Below, one piece after another: positions 1 through 8,271 of a stretch of DNA of 64,000 bases; positions within the stretch are counted from its first letter, which is position 1, and the number at the start of each line of letters is the position of its first letter. This DNA is from Aestuariispira insulae (GTDB lineage: Bacteria > Pseudomonadota > Alphaproteobacteria > UBA8366 > Aestuariispiraceae): positions 372,001 to 436,000 of the forward strand of contig NZ_QRDW01000001.1 in the NCBI RefSeq assembly GCF_003385955.1, in the 5' to 3' direction. The position numbers and the translations under genes were made by a program. Under the pieces are notes generated by a model. It did no database searches. It was not told where the DNA came from and saw only the letters and a list, made by a program, of their open reading frames with translations.

Positions 1-1089
1 TTCGTCTTGGGCCAGAACACGCCCACCGGCGTCAACCACAACCTTTGCCCCGGCGCAACCATCAGCGCCCATCCCGGTCAAAATGATGGTCAGCACCTTG
101 TTGCCGCCATAAGCCGAAACGATGCTACGCAACATGGGATCAACTGCCGGACGGCAGAAATTTTCAGGCGGGTCTTGCGTCAGATGAATCTTTTTCTGAC
201 CACCTTCCGCTTTGACCAGCATGTGATAATCGCCAGGTGCAATGTAAACACGGCCGCTTTGCACCACTTCACCGTCAACGGCTTCCTTGGCAACCCGGCC
301 CGACGCCTTTGTTACATGTTCTGCCAGAATCGTCGTGAATGTTGGTGGCATATGTTGTGTTATGAAAATCGGCTGTTGGCTTTCCGTGCCAAGATCTTTC
401 AGCACCTGGAACAATGCCTGAGGGCCACCGGTGGAACTGCCAATCGCGATAACATCCGGCTGGACTTTACCAGCCGCCATAGACCGCAATTGCGGCGCTG
501 GTTTCGCAGCCTTAAAAGCTGCGGTTCCCGCTGACTGACCCGCGGACCGCTTGGCGGCAAGGGCCGCTGCACTGGTGCCAGCAGCTGGTGCCGTGCCGTT
601 CGCCATTTGCTGGCGACGCAGGCGGCGACGCCGTCCGATCCGGCCCAGCGTTCGAACTTTTTCGGTCAATTCACGTTTGAAATCTTCCCGTCCGCCGATT
701 TCGCTGCTGGTGGTGGGTTTTGGCACATAGTCAGCCGCCCCCAAAGACAGCGCTTTCAAGGAGATTTCCGCATTATGAAGCGTCAAGGTCGACGCCATGA
801 TGATCTGAATGCCGGGTGCCTTCTTCAACAGCTGCGGCAATGCCGTCAGGCCGTCCATGCGAGGCATCTCGATATCGAGCACAATCACATCGACATCATG
901 CCGCTCCAAAGCGGCCAGCGCGCGCTCTCCGTCCCCCACGGAAACCACAACCGAAAGATCATCACTCTCTTCCAGGAAGCGAGTCACCATCCCCCGGACA
1001 ACAAGGGCGTCATCGACGACCATTACATTTATTTGGTCAGTATTGGACATATTGGTCTCTTGCATACGGACTGGGGACGCGATCTGCAT
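1..1089 (-). CDS. cheB: CheB chemotaxis response regulator / protein-glutamate methylesterase (3' end beyond window)
   Basis: CheB removes methyl groups from chemoreceptor glutamates and is switched on by CheA phosphorylation. The minus-strand frame is open across positions 1-1089 (363 codons) and runs off the left edge, so roughly the last few dozen residues are missing. An N-terminal receiver domain is visible (acidic pair VVDDA, phospho-acceptor in VLDIEMPRMDG, Lys in VPKPT), then a linker rich in Ala/Gln/Lys, then the methylesterase domain with the active-site GSSTGGPQAL, ITQHMPP and TGMGADG motifs. The ATG at 1089 overlaps the cheY stop as TAATG, which suggests translational coupling; ATGs at 1065 and 1050 are alternative starts. 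Last visible member of the chemotaxis operon; cheR may follow outside the window. Confidence 0.95.
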   Translation of the reverse strand, partial: MQIASPVRMQETNMSNTDQINVMVVDDALVVRGMVTRFLEESDDLSVVVSVGDGERALAALERHDVDVIVLDIEMPRMDGLTALPQLLKKAPGIQIIMASTLTLHNAEISLKALSLGAADYVPKPTTSSEIGGREDFKRELTEKVRTLGRIGRRRRLRRQQMANGTAPAAGTSAAALAAKRSAGQSAGTAAFKAAKPAPQLRSMAAGKVQPDVIAIGSSTGGPQALFQVLKDLGTESQQPIFITQHMPPTFTTILAEHVTKASGRVAKEAVDGEVVQSGRVYIAPGDYHMLVKAEGGQKKIHLTQDPPENFCRPAVDPMLRSIVSAYGGNKVLTIILTGMGADGCAGAKVVVDAGGRVLAQDE

Positions 1090-1454
1090 TAAAGAAGGCC
1101 TACTTGAAGAAACTTGCTTTGTATGATCTCGCTATCAAACGGCTTCATGATATATTCGTTGGCACCGGCTGCGATGGCTTCTTGAATATGCGACAGGTCG
1201 TTTTCTGTCGTGCAGAAGACCACTTTCACTTCTTCACCGTCTGGCAGTGCCCGCATTGCCAGCAAGAACTCCATGCCATCCATGTTCGGCATGTTCCAGT
1301 CAAGCAAAACACCGTCGGGCATTTTTTCCTTACATTTGTCGAGAGCTTCTTTCCCGTCTTCCGCCTCAATGACCTCGAAGCTCAATTCCTCGAGAATTTT
1401 GCGGGCCACCATCCGGATTACCCGGGAGTCATCCACTACGAGACAGGACTTCAT
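1089..1454 (-). CDS. cheY: CheY single-domain response regulator
   Basis: Stand-alone receiver domain of 121 residues that carries the chemotaxis signal from CheA to the flagellar motor. Visible residues: acidic pair Asp8-Asp9, phospho-acceptor Asp52 in LLDWNMPN, Thr82/Thr83 switch position and Lys104 in YIMKPF. An in-frame ATG lies 18 bases upstream at 1472, but the ATG at 1454 has GGAG about 9 bases before it and starts the domain exactly (MKSCLVVDD), so I prefer it. It follows cheA after about 100 bases that hold no cheW, and its stop overlaps the cheB start. Confidence 0.93.
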   Translation of the reverse strand: MKSCLVVDDSRVIRMVARKILEELSFEVIEAEDGKEALDKCKEKMPDGVLLDWNMPNMDGMEFLLAMRALPDGEEVKVVFCTTENDLSHIQEAIAAGANEYIMKPFDSEIIQSKFLQVGLL

Positions 1455-1521
1455 ACTTTTGCTCCATTTCACACTGGTTCAAGACCAAGTTTCTGTGGTT
1501 GTTTATTATTATTTTCAGCAA

Positions 1522-1545
1522 CCGCCCGCCCTGGCGGGAGGGCGG
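1522..1545. repeat. GC-rich hairpin between cheA and cheY
   Basis: CCGCCC (1522-1527) pairs with GGGCGG (1540-1545); the interval holds a further GCC/GGC pairing possibility. No T-run follows on the minus strand, so it is more likely an RNA processing or stability element, or a leaky stop, than a full intrinsic terminator. It sits where many alphaproteobacterial che operons carry cheW. Confidence 0.5.
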
Positions 1546-1555
1546 CCCCATTCAA

Positions 1556-4393
1556 TCAATCATCTGTCCAGGCCGATTCCGCCAGCGCCTGCAACAGGCC
1601 GTCCCTGTCATGTTTCGCAACATAATCCGTAAAACCAACCTCACGTCCCTGCTCCAGATCACTGGGTGTGGTATGGGACGTCATCGCGACAATGGGAAGG
1701 TTGGACCAGCGGGAACCCGCCCGGATCGTCCGGCAGAATTCAAAGCCGTTCATGCCAGGCATTTCAATGTCGCTGACGATGGCATCCACCTTGAACCCTT
1801 TTTCACAGAGTTTCATCGCGTCACCGGCGCTTTCCACAGCCGTCACTTCATAGCCGGCCACAGACAGGATCGGCGTTAGCAGGTTCCTGAAGAAGGCACT
1901 GTCATCGACCAGCAGGACACGTTTACGCAGGGTGATCCCGCCGGATGTGCTGTCGGTTGCGGCACCGAACCAGTCGCTGAAGGCTTCCGTCAGGTAATAG
2001 CCAGCATCGATAATCTCAGTCGCATGACCAGAGATAATCGCACTGCCCACCAGACCGGTACGTTCCGTTCCAAGCTCGACCTTCATGCGATCTTCGACGA
2101 TGTCCAAGATCTCATCAACCACTAGGCCCATAGACCTGTCGCGGTCAGAAAAGACCAGGGTCGGCCGTTTACCGGTTTCCGGGAATTGATAATCCGCATT
2201 GATCGGCACCAGCGGCATCAAACTGCCGCGATACTGAACAAGCGCCTGACCATTGGTATATTCCACCTTGTCAAAATCAATTTCCTCAAGCCGCGCAACC
2301 AAAGCCAGCGGAACCGCCTTGGGCGTCTCACTGCCCGCCCGGAACAGCAACATCGCGACCTGTTCGTCATCGCCCTGGGCTTTGAGCGCCTGAGCCTCTT
2401 CCGCCGCCTGGGCGTCTTTCGCCGCGGTTGCCATATCGCCGATATTCTTCGCAATGCCGTTCAGATCGAGAATAAGGATAACACTACCGTCACCGAGAAT
2501 GGTGTTGCCGGAGAAGATATCGATATTGCGCAAAATGGACGATACCGGTTTCACCACGATCTCTTCAGAATCGAAGATCTTGTCGACAATGATCCCGAAA
2601 GATTGCGTGCCAACCTGTGCAACAACAATGAAATGTTCACGTGACACGTCGGCAGCCGGATCTTCCTGTACGCCCAAAAGCTTGCGCAGGCTGATCAGCG
2701 GCAAAAGAACCTCACGCAGCCTCAAGACCGGGGTTCCATGAATATTTTCAATGGTATGCTCGGAATCATCACTGCTTCGAACCAGTTCAACCACGCTGAT
2801 TTGCGGGATGGCGAAACGTTCATCCGCGCATTCCACAATCAGGGCGGAGACAATGGCCAGCGTCAGCGGGATCTTGATCAGGAAGGTGGAGCCTTTGCCC
2901 TCAACGGACTTCAATTCCACATTGCCACCGATCTTATCAATGTTGGTTTTCACCACATCCATGCCGACCCCGCGCCCGGAAACGCTGGTCACCTGGGCTG
3001 CGGTAGAAAAACCGGGCGCAAAGATGAACTGCTGGATCTGGTGATCCGTCATATTCTCAAGTTCGGATTCGGTTGCCAGGCCATTCTTGACGCATTTATC
3101 CCGGATACGCTCCATATTGAGGCCGGCACCGTCATCGGCAATCTCGATATGGATATGCCCGCCTTCATGATAGGCATTCAACGTAATCGTCCCGGTTTCC
3201 GGCTTACCCTTGCCAGCGCGAGCATCGGGCATCTCAATGCCATGATCCGCGGAGTTGCGCACCATATGGGTCAGCGGATCCTTGATGATGTCCAAGACCT
3301 GACGGTCCAGTTCGGTTTCCGCACCGATCATCTGCAGGTCGATTTTCTTATCCAATTCAATAGACAAGTCACGCACAATTCGCGGTAACTTCGCCCAGGC
3401 GTTGCCGATCGGCTGCATCCGGGTTTTCATCACCCCTTCCTGCAACTCGCTGGTCACATGGCTGAGGCGTTGCAACGGTGCGTTGAATTCGCTGTCGCCC
3501 TGGCCGCGTAAAATCTGCAGCAATTGGTTTCTGGTCAGAACCAGCTCTGACACCATGGTCATCAGGTTTTCCAGCAAGTCCACATTCACGCGGATTGTCT
3601 GCTGGATACCACCGCCACCACCGCCTTTTTTCTCGGCAGCCATGGTGGTCTTGCGTTCTCCGCCCGCATCTTCTTCCGCTGCAACCGGCGCTGTTTCCGG
3701 TGCGGCAACGGGAACCTGGGGCTCTGCTTCCGCAGGCTCGGCGGCATCGTCACTGCCGTCATCCCCGCCATCCTGCAGAGCAGCCATCGGAGCACCCGGT
3801 CCCTTATAAACGGCATTGTCAAATGCCGCCTGCAACTCCGGAGAATCTTCTGCCACCTCGTCGGAATTCAGCATGGCATCGAATGCCGCGGATCCTGTTA
3901 CCGGCTTGGCAGCTTCTTCTTCCATGGCGGCCGCAGCAGCGGCATCCTCTTCATCCGCGGACGCTCCAGCATCCGCCTCAGGCGCGGCGGCAGCTGCATC
4001 GGCACCTTCCACCGTCCCGGTTTCCGCCAGATGGTTCAGGCGCTTGATCAGCTCAACATCATCCCCGGCAGGCTCCGCTTCGGTATTTTCCAGGACATCC
4101 AGAATTTCCTTAATCTGGTCGAGAGATTCCAGAATCAATGTCACTGCCGCCGGCTCGACATTTACCTGCCCTTCACGAAACTGCCCCAGGACGTTCTCGG
4201 ATGCGTGCGCTACGGCCTCAAGTCGTGGCAGTCCCAGAAAGCCGCAAGTTCCCTTGATCGTATGCACGAGACGGAAAATATTACTGAGAATGGCTTCGTC
4301 ATTGGGATTTTGTTCGAGTTTGACGAGCTCAACATCAAGTGTCTCCATGCTCTCCGCGGTCTCCGTGAGGAATTCGCTAAGCAGATCATCCAT
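1556..4393 (-). CDS. cheA: CheA chemotaxis histidine kinase with duplicated CheW-like domain and C-terminal receiver (hybrid kinase)
   Basis: Autophosphorylating kinase of the chemoreceptor array, 945 aa. Order: Hpt/P1 domain with phospho-His44 (LVHTIKGTCG); a long acidic Ala/Glu/Pro linker (about 130-250) in place of a recognisable P2; dimerisation helices from about 260 (MVSELVLTRNQLL); an ATP-binding domain with N box (HMVRNSADHG), G1 (DDGAGL) and G2 (GRGVGMDVV); a CheW-like P5 domain; a second CheW-like domain (from about QVAMLLFRAG); and a receiver domain at about 824-945 with Asp875 (SDIEMPGMNG). Much longer than the 650-700 aa of E. coli CheA. GGGAC precedes the start. The fused receiver may act as a phosphate sink (inference). 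Confidence 0.96.
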   Translation of the reverse strand: MDDLLSEFLTETAESMETLDVELVKLEQNPNDEAILSNIFRLVHTIKGTCGFLGLPRLEAVAHASENVLGQFREGQVNVEPAAVTLILESLDQIKEILDVLENTEAEPAGDDVELIKRLNHLAETGTVEGADAAAAAPEADAGASADEEDAAAAAAMEEEAAKPVTGSAAFDAMLNSDEVAEDSPELQAAFDNAVYKGPGAPMAALQDGGDDGSDDAAEPAEAEPQVPVAAPETAPVAAEEDAGGERKTTMAAEKKGGGGGGIQQTIRVNVDLLENLMTMVSELVLTRNQLLQILRGQGDSEFNAPLQRLSHVTSELQEGVMKTRMQPIGNAWAKLPRIVRDLSIELDKKIDLQMIGAETELDRQVLDIIKDPLTHMVRNSADHGIEMPDARAGKGKPETGTITLNAYHEGGHIHIEIADDGAGLNMERIRDKCVKNGLATESELENMTDHQIQQFIFAPGFSTAAQVTSVSGRGVGMDVVKTNIDKIGGNVELKSVEGKGSTFLIKIPLTLAIVSALIVECADERFAIPQISVVELVRSSDDSEHTIENIHGTPVLRLREVLLPLISLRKLLGVQEDPAADVSREHFIVVAQVGTQSFGIIVDKIFDSEEIVVKPVSSILRNIDIFSGNTILGDGSVILILDLNGIAKNIGDMATAAKDAQAAEEAQALKAQGDDEQVAMLLFRAGSETPKAVPLALVARLEEIDFDKVEYTNGQALVQYRGSLMPLVPINADYQFPETGKRPTLVFSDRDRSMGLVVDEILDIVEDRMKVELGTERTGLVGSAIISGHATEIIDAGYYLTEAFSDWFGAATDSTSGGITLRKRVLLVDDSAFFRNLLTPILSVAGYEVTAVESAGDAMKLCEKGFKVDAIVSDIEMPGMNGFEFCRTIRAGSRWSNLPIVAMTSHTTPSDLEQGREVGFTDYVAKHDRDGLLQALAESAWTDD

Positions 4394-4603
4394 GTCTTAC
4401 GTCCCTATTTCATTCGTGCCAGGCAAGGCGGAGAAATCAAAAAACACAATGAACCTGCCGTTTCCCGCAACCCATCCGTCCCGTCTTTTCCTGACGGCCC
4501 CGGAAGAGCACCTGCCCCCGGCTGATTCATCTTTGACTATGCTACTCTATTGCCATTGATTTTCAAAGAAAAGTCCGGCTATCACAAGATTTTCATGGAA
4601 AGG

Positions 4604-4618
4604 TTAAGAAAGCTTTAG
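4604..4618. promoter_or_regulatory. Degenerate CtrA-like site upstream of cheA
   Basis: TTAA-N7-TTAG (4604-4607, 4615-4618), one base off the CtrA consensus TTAA-N7-TTAA, in the 282-base gap between chpT and cheA. It lies about 210 bases upstream of cheA. Chance occurrence is quite possible; it counts mainly because a perfect box lies next to chpT. Confidence 0.3.
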
Positions 4619-4675
4619 GAAAGCCGCTCTCTCCAACAATGTCCGACATCTCCTTTTCCAACGTTACACTCCCCC

Positions 4676-5341
4676 TCAATCAACCAGGCTTGCCTGGATC
4701 ACCAGCCGGTTGGCCGAAGGGGCACCAATTTCAATACGGCGGCCGGCCTTGTCTGCCAGCAGAGCCGTCCAGAAACCATGCACGGTACGCGCTGTCAGTG
4801 TATCCACCGGCGCAGCAATGTCTGTGGCCGCCTGAAGATCCTGATGCAAATTGCAATCGTCACCTGTCAGGGTCAAAATCAGTGCAGTTTCGTCCATGAC
4901 AACCTCGATCTCACCCCCGCGCGGCAAGCCCTCCACCGCCATGGCAATCAGATTTAGGACAAGCTTGCCATCGCCATCGCGCAGATCCGGTACAATCGGA
5001 GGCAATGGCCAGGAAAGCCTGACCTTACCATCGCCGACAAAGGATTGGGCGATTGATCGCAACTCGGCAATATTGCTCGCTTGATGCCCGGCAAAACCAT
5101 AGGCCATACGGTAAAATTTCAGACGGCTGATCACCTGCTGGGCGCTTTGCTCCACCAGCTTCAAGGCATCCAGCTGCATCTCGTCATCCGGGCCAATCGT
5201 GCCGTTTAGGCCTTCGCGATCCTCAAGGCTGTCCTGGATCAACTCAATCCCGTTGCCAATCGCGCCCGCAGATCCGACAAGTTCATGGCATAACCGTGAG
5301 GACAGCAATTCTGCGACCTTGAGATCTATGGCATGGGTCAA
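4676..5341 (-). CDS. chpT: ChpT-type histidine phosphotransferase
   Basis: In alphaproteobacteria ChpT passes phosphate from the hybrid kinase CckA to CtrA and CpdR, controlling cell cycle and motility. The 221-aa protein has the family layout: an N-terminal dimerising helix pair with phospho-His19 in SSRLCHELVGSAGAIGNG, then a degenerate HATPase-like domain without N or G boxes (about 90-221). It lies upstream of cheA on the same strand but 282 bases away, so it may be co-transcribed or have its own unit. A perfect CtrA box lies just upstream of its start (5400-5415), fitting feedback by CtrA. A generic histidine phosphotransferase of unknown partner is the alternative. Confidence 0.85.
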   Translation of the reverse strand: MTHAIDLKVAELLSSRLCHELVGSAGAIGNGIELIQDSLEDREGLNGTIGPDDEMQLDALKLVEQSAQQVISRLKFYRMAYGFAGHQASNIAELRSIAQSFVGDGKVRLSWPLPPIVPDLRDGDGKLVLNLIAMAVEGLPRGGEIEVVMDETALILTLTGDDCNLHQDLQAATDIAAPVDTLTARTVHGFWTALLADKAGRRIEIGAPSANRLVIQASLVD

Positions 5342-5399
5342 CGGACTTCACTCCCCCAGATGTGAAAAAATATTGTATTCTTACATAGGCATGAAGAAC

Positions 5400-5415
5400 T
5401 TAATGGGCCATTAAC
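5400..5415. promoter_or_regulatory. CtrA box, perfect TTAA-N7-TTAAC match
   Basis: TTAA (5400-5403), spacer TGGGCCA, TTAAC (5411-5415). This is the full consensus for the master cell-cycle regulator CtrA. It lies between the divergent chpT (start 5341) and DUF3553 (start 5428) genes and only 12 bases before the latter's ATG, so binding could control either or both. Confidence 0.7.
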
Positions 5416-5427
5416 AGATGAACAACA

Positions 5428-5643
5428 ATGACGGATAATATTTTCACCCCGGGCCAGTTTGTGGTTTTGCAAAACCGCCCGCATTGGGGCACCGGCCAGG
5501 TTCAATCGATGATCGACGGCCGGATCACGGTAAATTTCGAACATGCGGGCAAACAGGTGATCATGGCGGGGCAGACGATGCTGGTCGCGGTCAGCGCAGA
5601 GGATGGCGTTGAGACAGCAGAGATCCTGGCCCCGGATCGGTAA
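5428..5643 (+). CDS. DUF3553 domain protein
   Basis: Small soluble protein of 71 residues. The pattern PGQFV..P.WGTGQVQS followed by the strand-rich segment ITVNFEHAGKQVI is that of DUF3553, a short SH3-like beta-barrel found across alphaproteobacteria; related tails occur on UvrD/CarD-type proteins. Function is not known. It is divergent from chpT with 86 bases between the starts and shares the CtrA box there. No good ribosome binding site is evident (AACAACAATG before the ATG). It ends about 100 bases before the formate dehydrogenase gene. Confidence 0.75.
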   Translation: MTDNIFTPGQFVVLQNRPHWGTGQVQSMIDGRITVNFEHAGKQVIMAGQTMLVAVSAEDGVETAEILAPDR

Positions 5644-5743
5644 TGTCCAGATTAATCATTGCTTTGATTGTCACCATCCGACAAAAAGCAGCCACAAACA
5701 AATAAGACAAACCGCAAGGTTCAGGTAAGGAGCGTATCAGGTC

Positions 5744-7450
5744 ATGGGTCAACCTGCAGGAGAGGTAAAGCAGTTCCGCAATCCGGGTTTTGGCCGCCGC
5801 AAGGCCGTCCCCCACCCCAAAGGCCGTCAAACCGACGTAAAGGCCCAGGATGAGGTTCTCGAACTGCTTGGCGACAAACCGAGGGACAAGGATCTGCTGA
5901 TCGAGCATCTGCACCTGATCCAGGATAAATTTGGCCATCTTTCCGCCGGCCATATGCATGCCCTGGCCCAGGAAATGAGGTTGTCCCAGACCGAGGTCTA
6001 CGAAGTGGCTTCCTTTTACGCCCATTTCGATCTGGTCCTGGAAGGCGACACCCCGCCACCGCCGCTGACCATCCGTGTTTGCGACAGCATCGGTTGTGAA
6101 ATGGCCGGAGCCCAGCAACTTCTTAAAGATCTGCCGGAAGCCGTTGGCCGCGACGTGCGTGTCCTGCGCGCGCCCTGCATGGGCCGCTGCCATCAGGCCC
6201 CTGTGGCTGAGGTTGGCCACAAGCATATCGGCCATGCCACCGTTGAGAACCTGACAGAAGCCGCTACATCCGGAGACACCCACCCCGTGGCCCCGGATTA
6301 CCAGGATCTCGCCGCTTACCAGGCAGAAGGCGGTTATAAGCTTTTGAACGCCTGTCTGGATGGGTCCCGTTCAGTTGAAGAAATCATTGAGGCCCTTGAA
6401 GGCTCTGGCCTGCGCGGGCTCGGCGGGGCCGGTTTCCCAACCGGACGCAAATGGAAATTTGTCCGCATGGAGCCTAAGCCGCGCCTGATGGCGGTCAATG
6501 GTGACGAGGGTGAGCCCGGCACCATCAAGGATCATCACTACCTGATCCGCCGTCCGCATCAGTTCCTGGAAGGGATGCTGATCGGGGCCTGGGCTGTCGA
6601 AGCGGAAGCCGTCTATATCTATATCCGTGATGAATATCCCGACGTGATCAAGCTGTTGAAGGACGAGATCGCAAAGATCGAAGCGGCCGGCCTTTCGCCG
6701 CATACCAAGATTCATCTGCGCCGCGGCGCCGGTGCCTATATCTGTGGCGAGGAATCGGCAATGATCGAATCGATCGAGGGCAAGCGTGGCCTGCCGCGCC
6801 ACCGGCCGCCCTTCGTTGCGCAAAAAGGTATCTTCGACCGACCGACCCTGGTTAATAACGTGGAAAGCCTTTATTGGGTGCCGGAAATCGTGAATAAGGG
6901 TGACGAAGCCTTTGCCGATCACGGTGCTAACGGTCGCAAGGGCCTGCGCAGCTATTCCGTTTCTGGTCGTGTCAAAGAGCCCGGTGTCAAACTGGCCCCC
7001 GCCGGTGTTACCATCCGCGAGCTGATCGACGATTATTGCGGCGGCATGCAAGACGGCCAGAGCTTGAAAGCCTATTTGCCGGGCGGCGCGTCGGGCGGCA
7101 TCCTGCCCGCTTCCATGGATGATATCCCGCTGGATTTTGACACACTCCAACCCTTTGGTTGCTTCATTGGCTCAGCCGCGGTTGTTGTCCTCTCCGACCA
7201 GGATAATATTGCCGATGCCGCACTGAATCTGATGAAGTTTTTCGAGGATGAAAGCTGTGGCCAATGCACCCCCTGCCGGGTCGGTACCGAAAAAGCCGTC
7301 AAGCTGATGGAGCGGGACAGCTGGGACAAGGAACTGCTGGAGGAATTGTGCGACACCATGGCCGATGCCTCCATTTGTGGCCTGGGCCAGGCAGCGCCTA
7401 ACCCGATTCGCTGTGTGCTGAAATATTTCCCGGACGAAGTGCCGTCCTGA
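5744..7450 (+). CDS. NAD-dependent formate dehydrogenase, fused gamma-beta subunit (NuoE-NuoF type, FdsGB)
   Basis: 568-aa diaphorase module that takes electrons from the molybdenum subunit to NAD+. Residues about 35-170 form a NuoE/FdsG-like thioredoxin fold with a [2Fe-2S] site (Cys113, Cys118, Cys145, Cys149). Residues about 190-568 are NuoF/FdsB-like: FMN/NADH loop GLRGLGGAGFPTG (222-234), GDEGEPGTIKD, and a C-terminal [4Fe-4S] site (Cys505, Cys508, Cys511, Cys545). Wording such as VEAEAVYIYIRDEYP favours FdsB over respiratory NuoF. In Rhodobacter and Cupriavidus the subunits are separate genes in one fds operon; here they are fused and the alpha subunit is at 32567. A HoxF-like role is less likely. 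A strong terminator follows. Confidence 0.88.
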   Translation: MGQPAGEVKQFRNPGFGRRKAVPHPKGRQTDVKAQDEVLELLGDKPRDKDLLIEHLHLIQDKFGHLSAGHMHALAQEMRLSQTEVYEVASFYAHFDLVLEGDTPPPPLTIRVCDSIGCEMAGAQQLLKDLPEAVGRDVRVLRAPCMGRCHQAPVAEVGHKHIGHATVENLTEAATSGDTHPVAPDYQDLAAYQAEGGYKLLNACLDGSRSVEEIIEALEGSGLRGLGGAGFPTGRKWKFVRMEPKPRLMAVNGDEGEPGTIKDHHYLIRRPHQFLEGMLIGAWAVEAEAVYIYIRDEYPDVIKLLKDEIAKIEAAGLSPHTKIHLRRGAGAYICGEESAMIESIEGKRGLPRHRPPFVAQKGIFDRPTLVNNVESLYWVPEIVNKGDEAFADHGANGRKGLRSYSVSGRVKEPGVKLAPAGVTIRELIDDYCGGMQDGQSLKAYLPGGASGGILPASMDDIPLDFDTLQPFGCFIGSAAVVVLSDQDNIADAALNLMKFFEDESCGQCTPCRVGTEKAVKLMERDSWDKELLEELCDTMADASICGLGQAAPNPIRCVLKYFPDEVPS

Positions 7451-7472
7451 AGACAAAGCTATCGGTAAAGAA

Positions 7473-7504
7473 AAAGCCCCGGAAACCTTCCGGGGCTTTT
7501 TTTA
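7473..7504 (+). terminator. Intrinsic terminator after fdsGB
   Basis: 12-bp perfect stem (7473-7484 with 7488-7499), 3-base loop, followed by a run of T. Also usable as a stop for the convergent DUF4336 gene ending at 7511. Confidence 0.9.
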
Positions 7505-7510
7505 TTATAG

Positions 7511-8236
7511 CTAAATCCAAGAGAGGGATTTTTCCAGGAACGCCCGACCATTTTCCCGCTGCCAGGCACCATGTGCCATGATCACCTGGCGCGGTCCCCA
7601 GGAAAGAACCTTTTCGCGCGCCGCCCGTGCCTGTTTCTTGTTGAACCAACTGAGTCGCCATTCCAGAGGGGCCTTGCCCCCGCTCTCGACGGTGATACCC
7701 CAGAAATGAGCAAATTTGTGCGTCCATTTGGACCAGTTATTTTTTATAAATTCGCAATCAAAATTCTCCGACAGGTCAGCCAGGATCACGGTGTCGCTCT
7801 CCACATGGTGGAAAACCAACTCATCCATAAAGACCGATCCGGTGAAGCGGACAAGATCTAGCGCGCCCTGCCAGTCGACCGGAGCAGTTTGATCCAATGG
7901 TGCCATACCGGCGAAACTCCGCTCGAATTCCGCGTCGCCATGCATTTTACGCAATTTATCTAGGGTCGATTGAGGTCCCCATAGCTGCGCCTCCGGCCAA
8001 GCCGCCTTCCAGTCTTTCAGAAACAGGTAATGGATTTTGTTCGGGCTGATCAAATGCTTCACCGATCCCAGGCTTTCCACTTCGGCCTTCAACTCCGGGG
8101 TCAAAGCAATTGGGGACCAGATCCAGAGCCCGCCATCCGGCAGCCGTATGATCACCGACCGGGTCGGATAGGGAAAGCCGTAGAAATCGACATTGCCCCC
8201 TTCAACAATCCAGATATTTTCGCCAATCCGTTCCAT
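7511..8236 (-). CDS. DUF4336 domain protein (metallo-beta-lactamase-like fold)
   Basis: 241-aa protein beginning MERIGENIWIVEG and continuing YPTRSVIIRLPDGGLWIWSPI, the opening of DUF4336 proteins, distant relatives of the metallo-beta-lactamase fold that lack the full HxHxDH zinc motif. Later landmarks are HLISPNKIHYLF, VFHHVESDTVILADL and a C-terminal VIMAHGAWQREN. Substrate unknown; no signal peptide or membrane segment. The frame is open 21 codons further up (to 8299), but that would overlap the PAS gene; the ATG at 8236 has a GGGGG stretch before it and starts the domain. Likely co-transcribed with the PAS gene 35 bases upstream. Confidence 0.75.
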   Translation of the reverse strand: MERIGENIWIVEGGNVDFYGFPYPTRSVIIRLPDGGLWIWSPIALTPELKAEVESLGSVKHLISPNKIHYLFLKDWKAAWPEAQLWGPQSTLDKLRKMHGDAEFERSFAGMAPLDQTAPVDWQGALDLVRFTGSVFMDELVFHHVESDTVILADLSENFDCEFIKNNWSKWTHKFAHFWGITVESGGKAPLEWRLSWFNKKQARAAREKVLSWGPRQVIMAHGAWQRENGRAFLEKSLSWI

Positions 8237-8271
8237 TTTTTGCCCCCGCAATGAATGCCCGTTTGCCTCAG

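Noticed and set aside
4394-4675. Small gene between cheA and chpT
   Set aside because: The only open frames are antisense or overlapping, lack ribosome sites and have no coding look.
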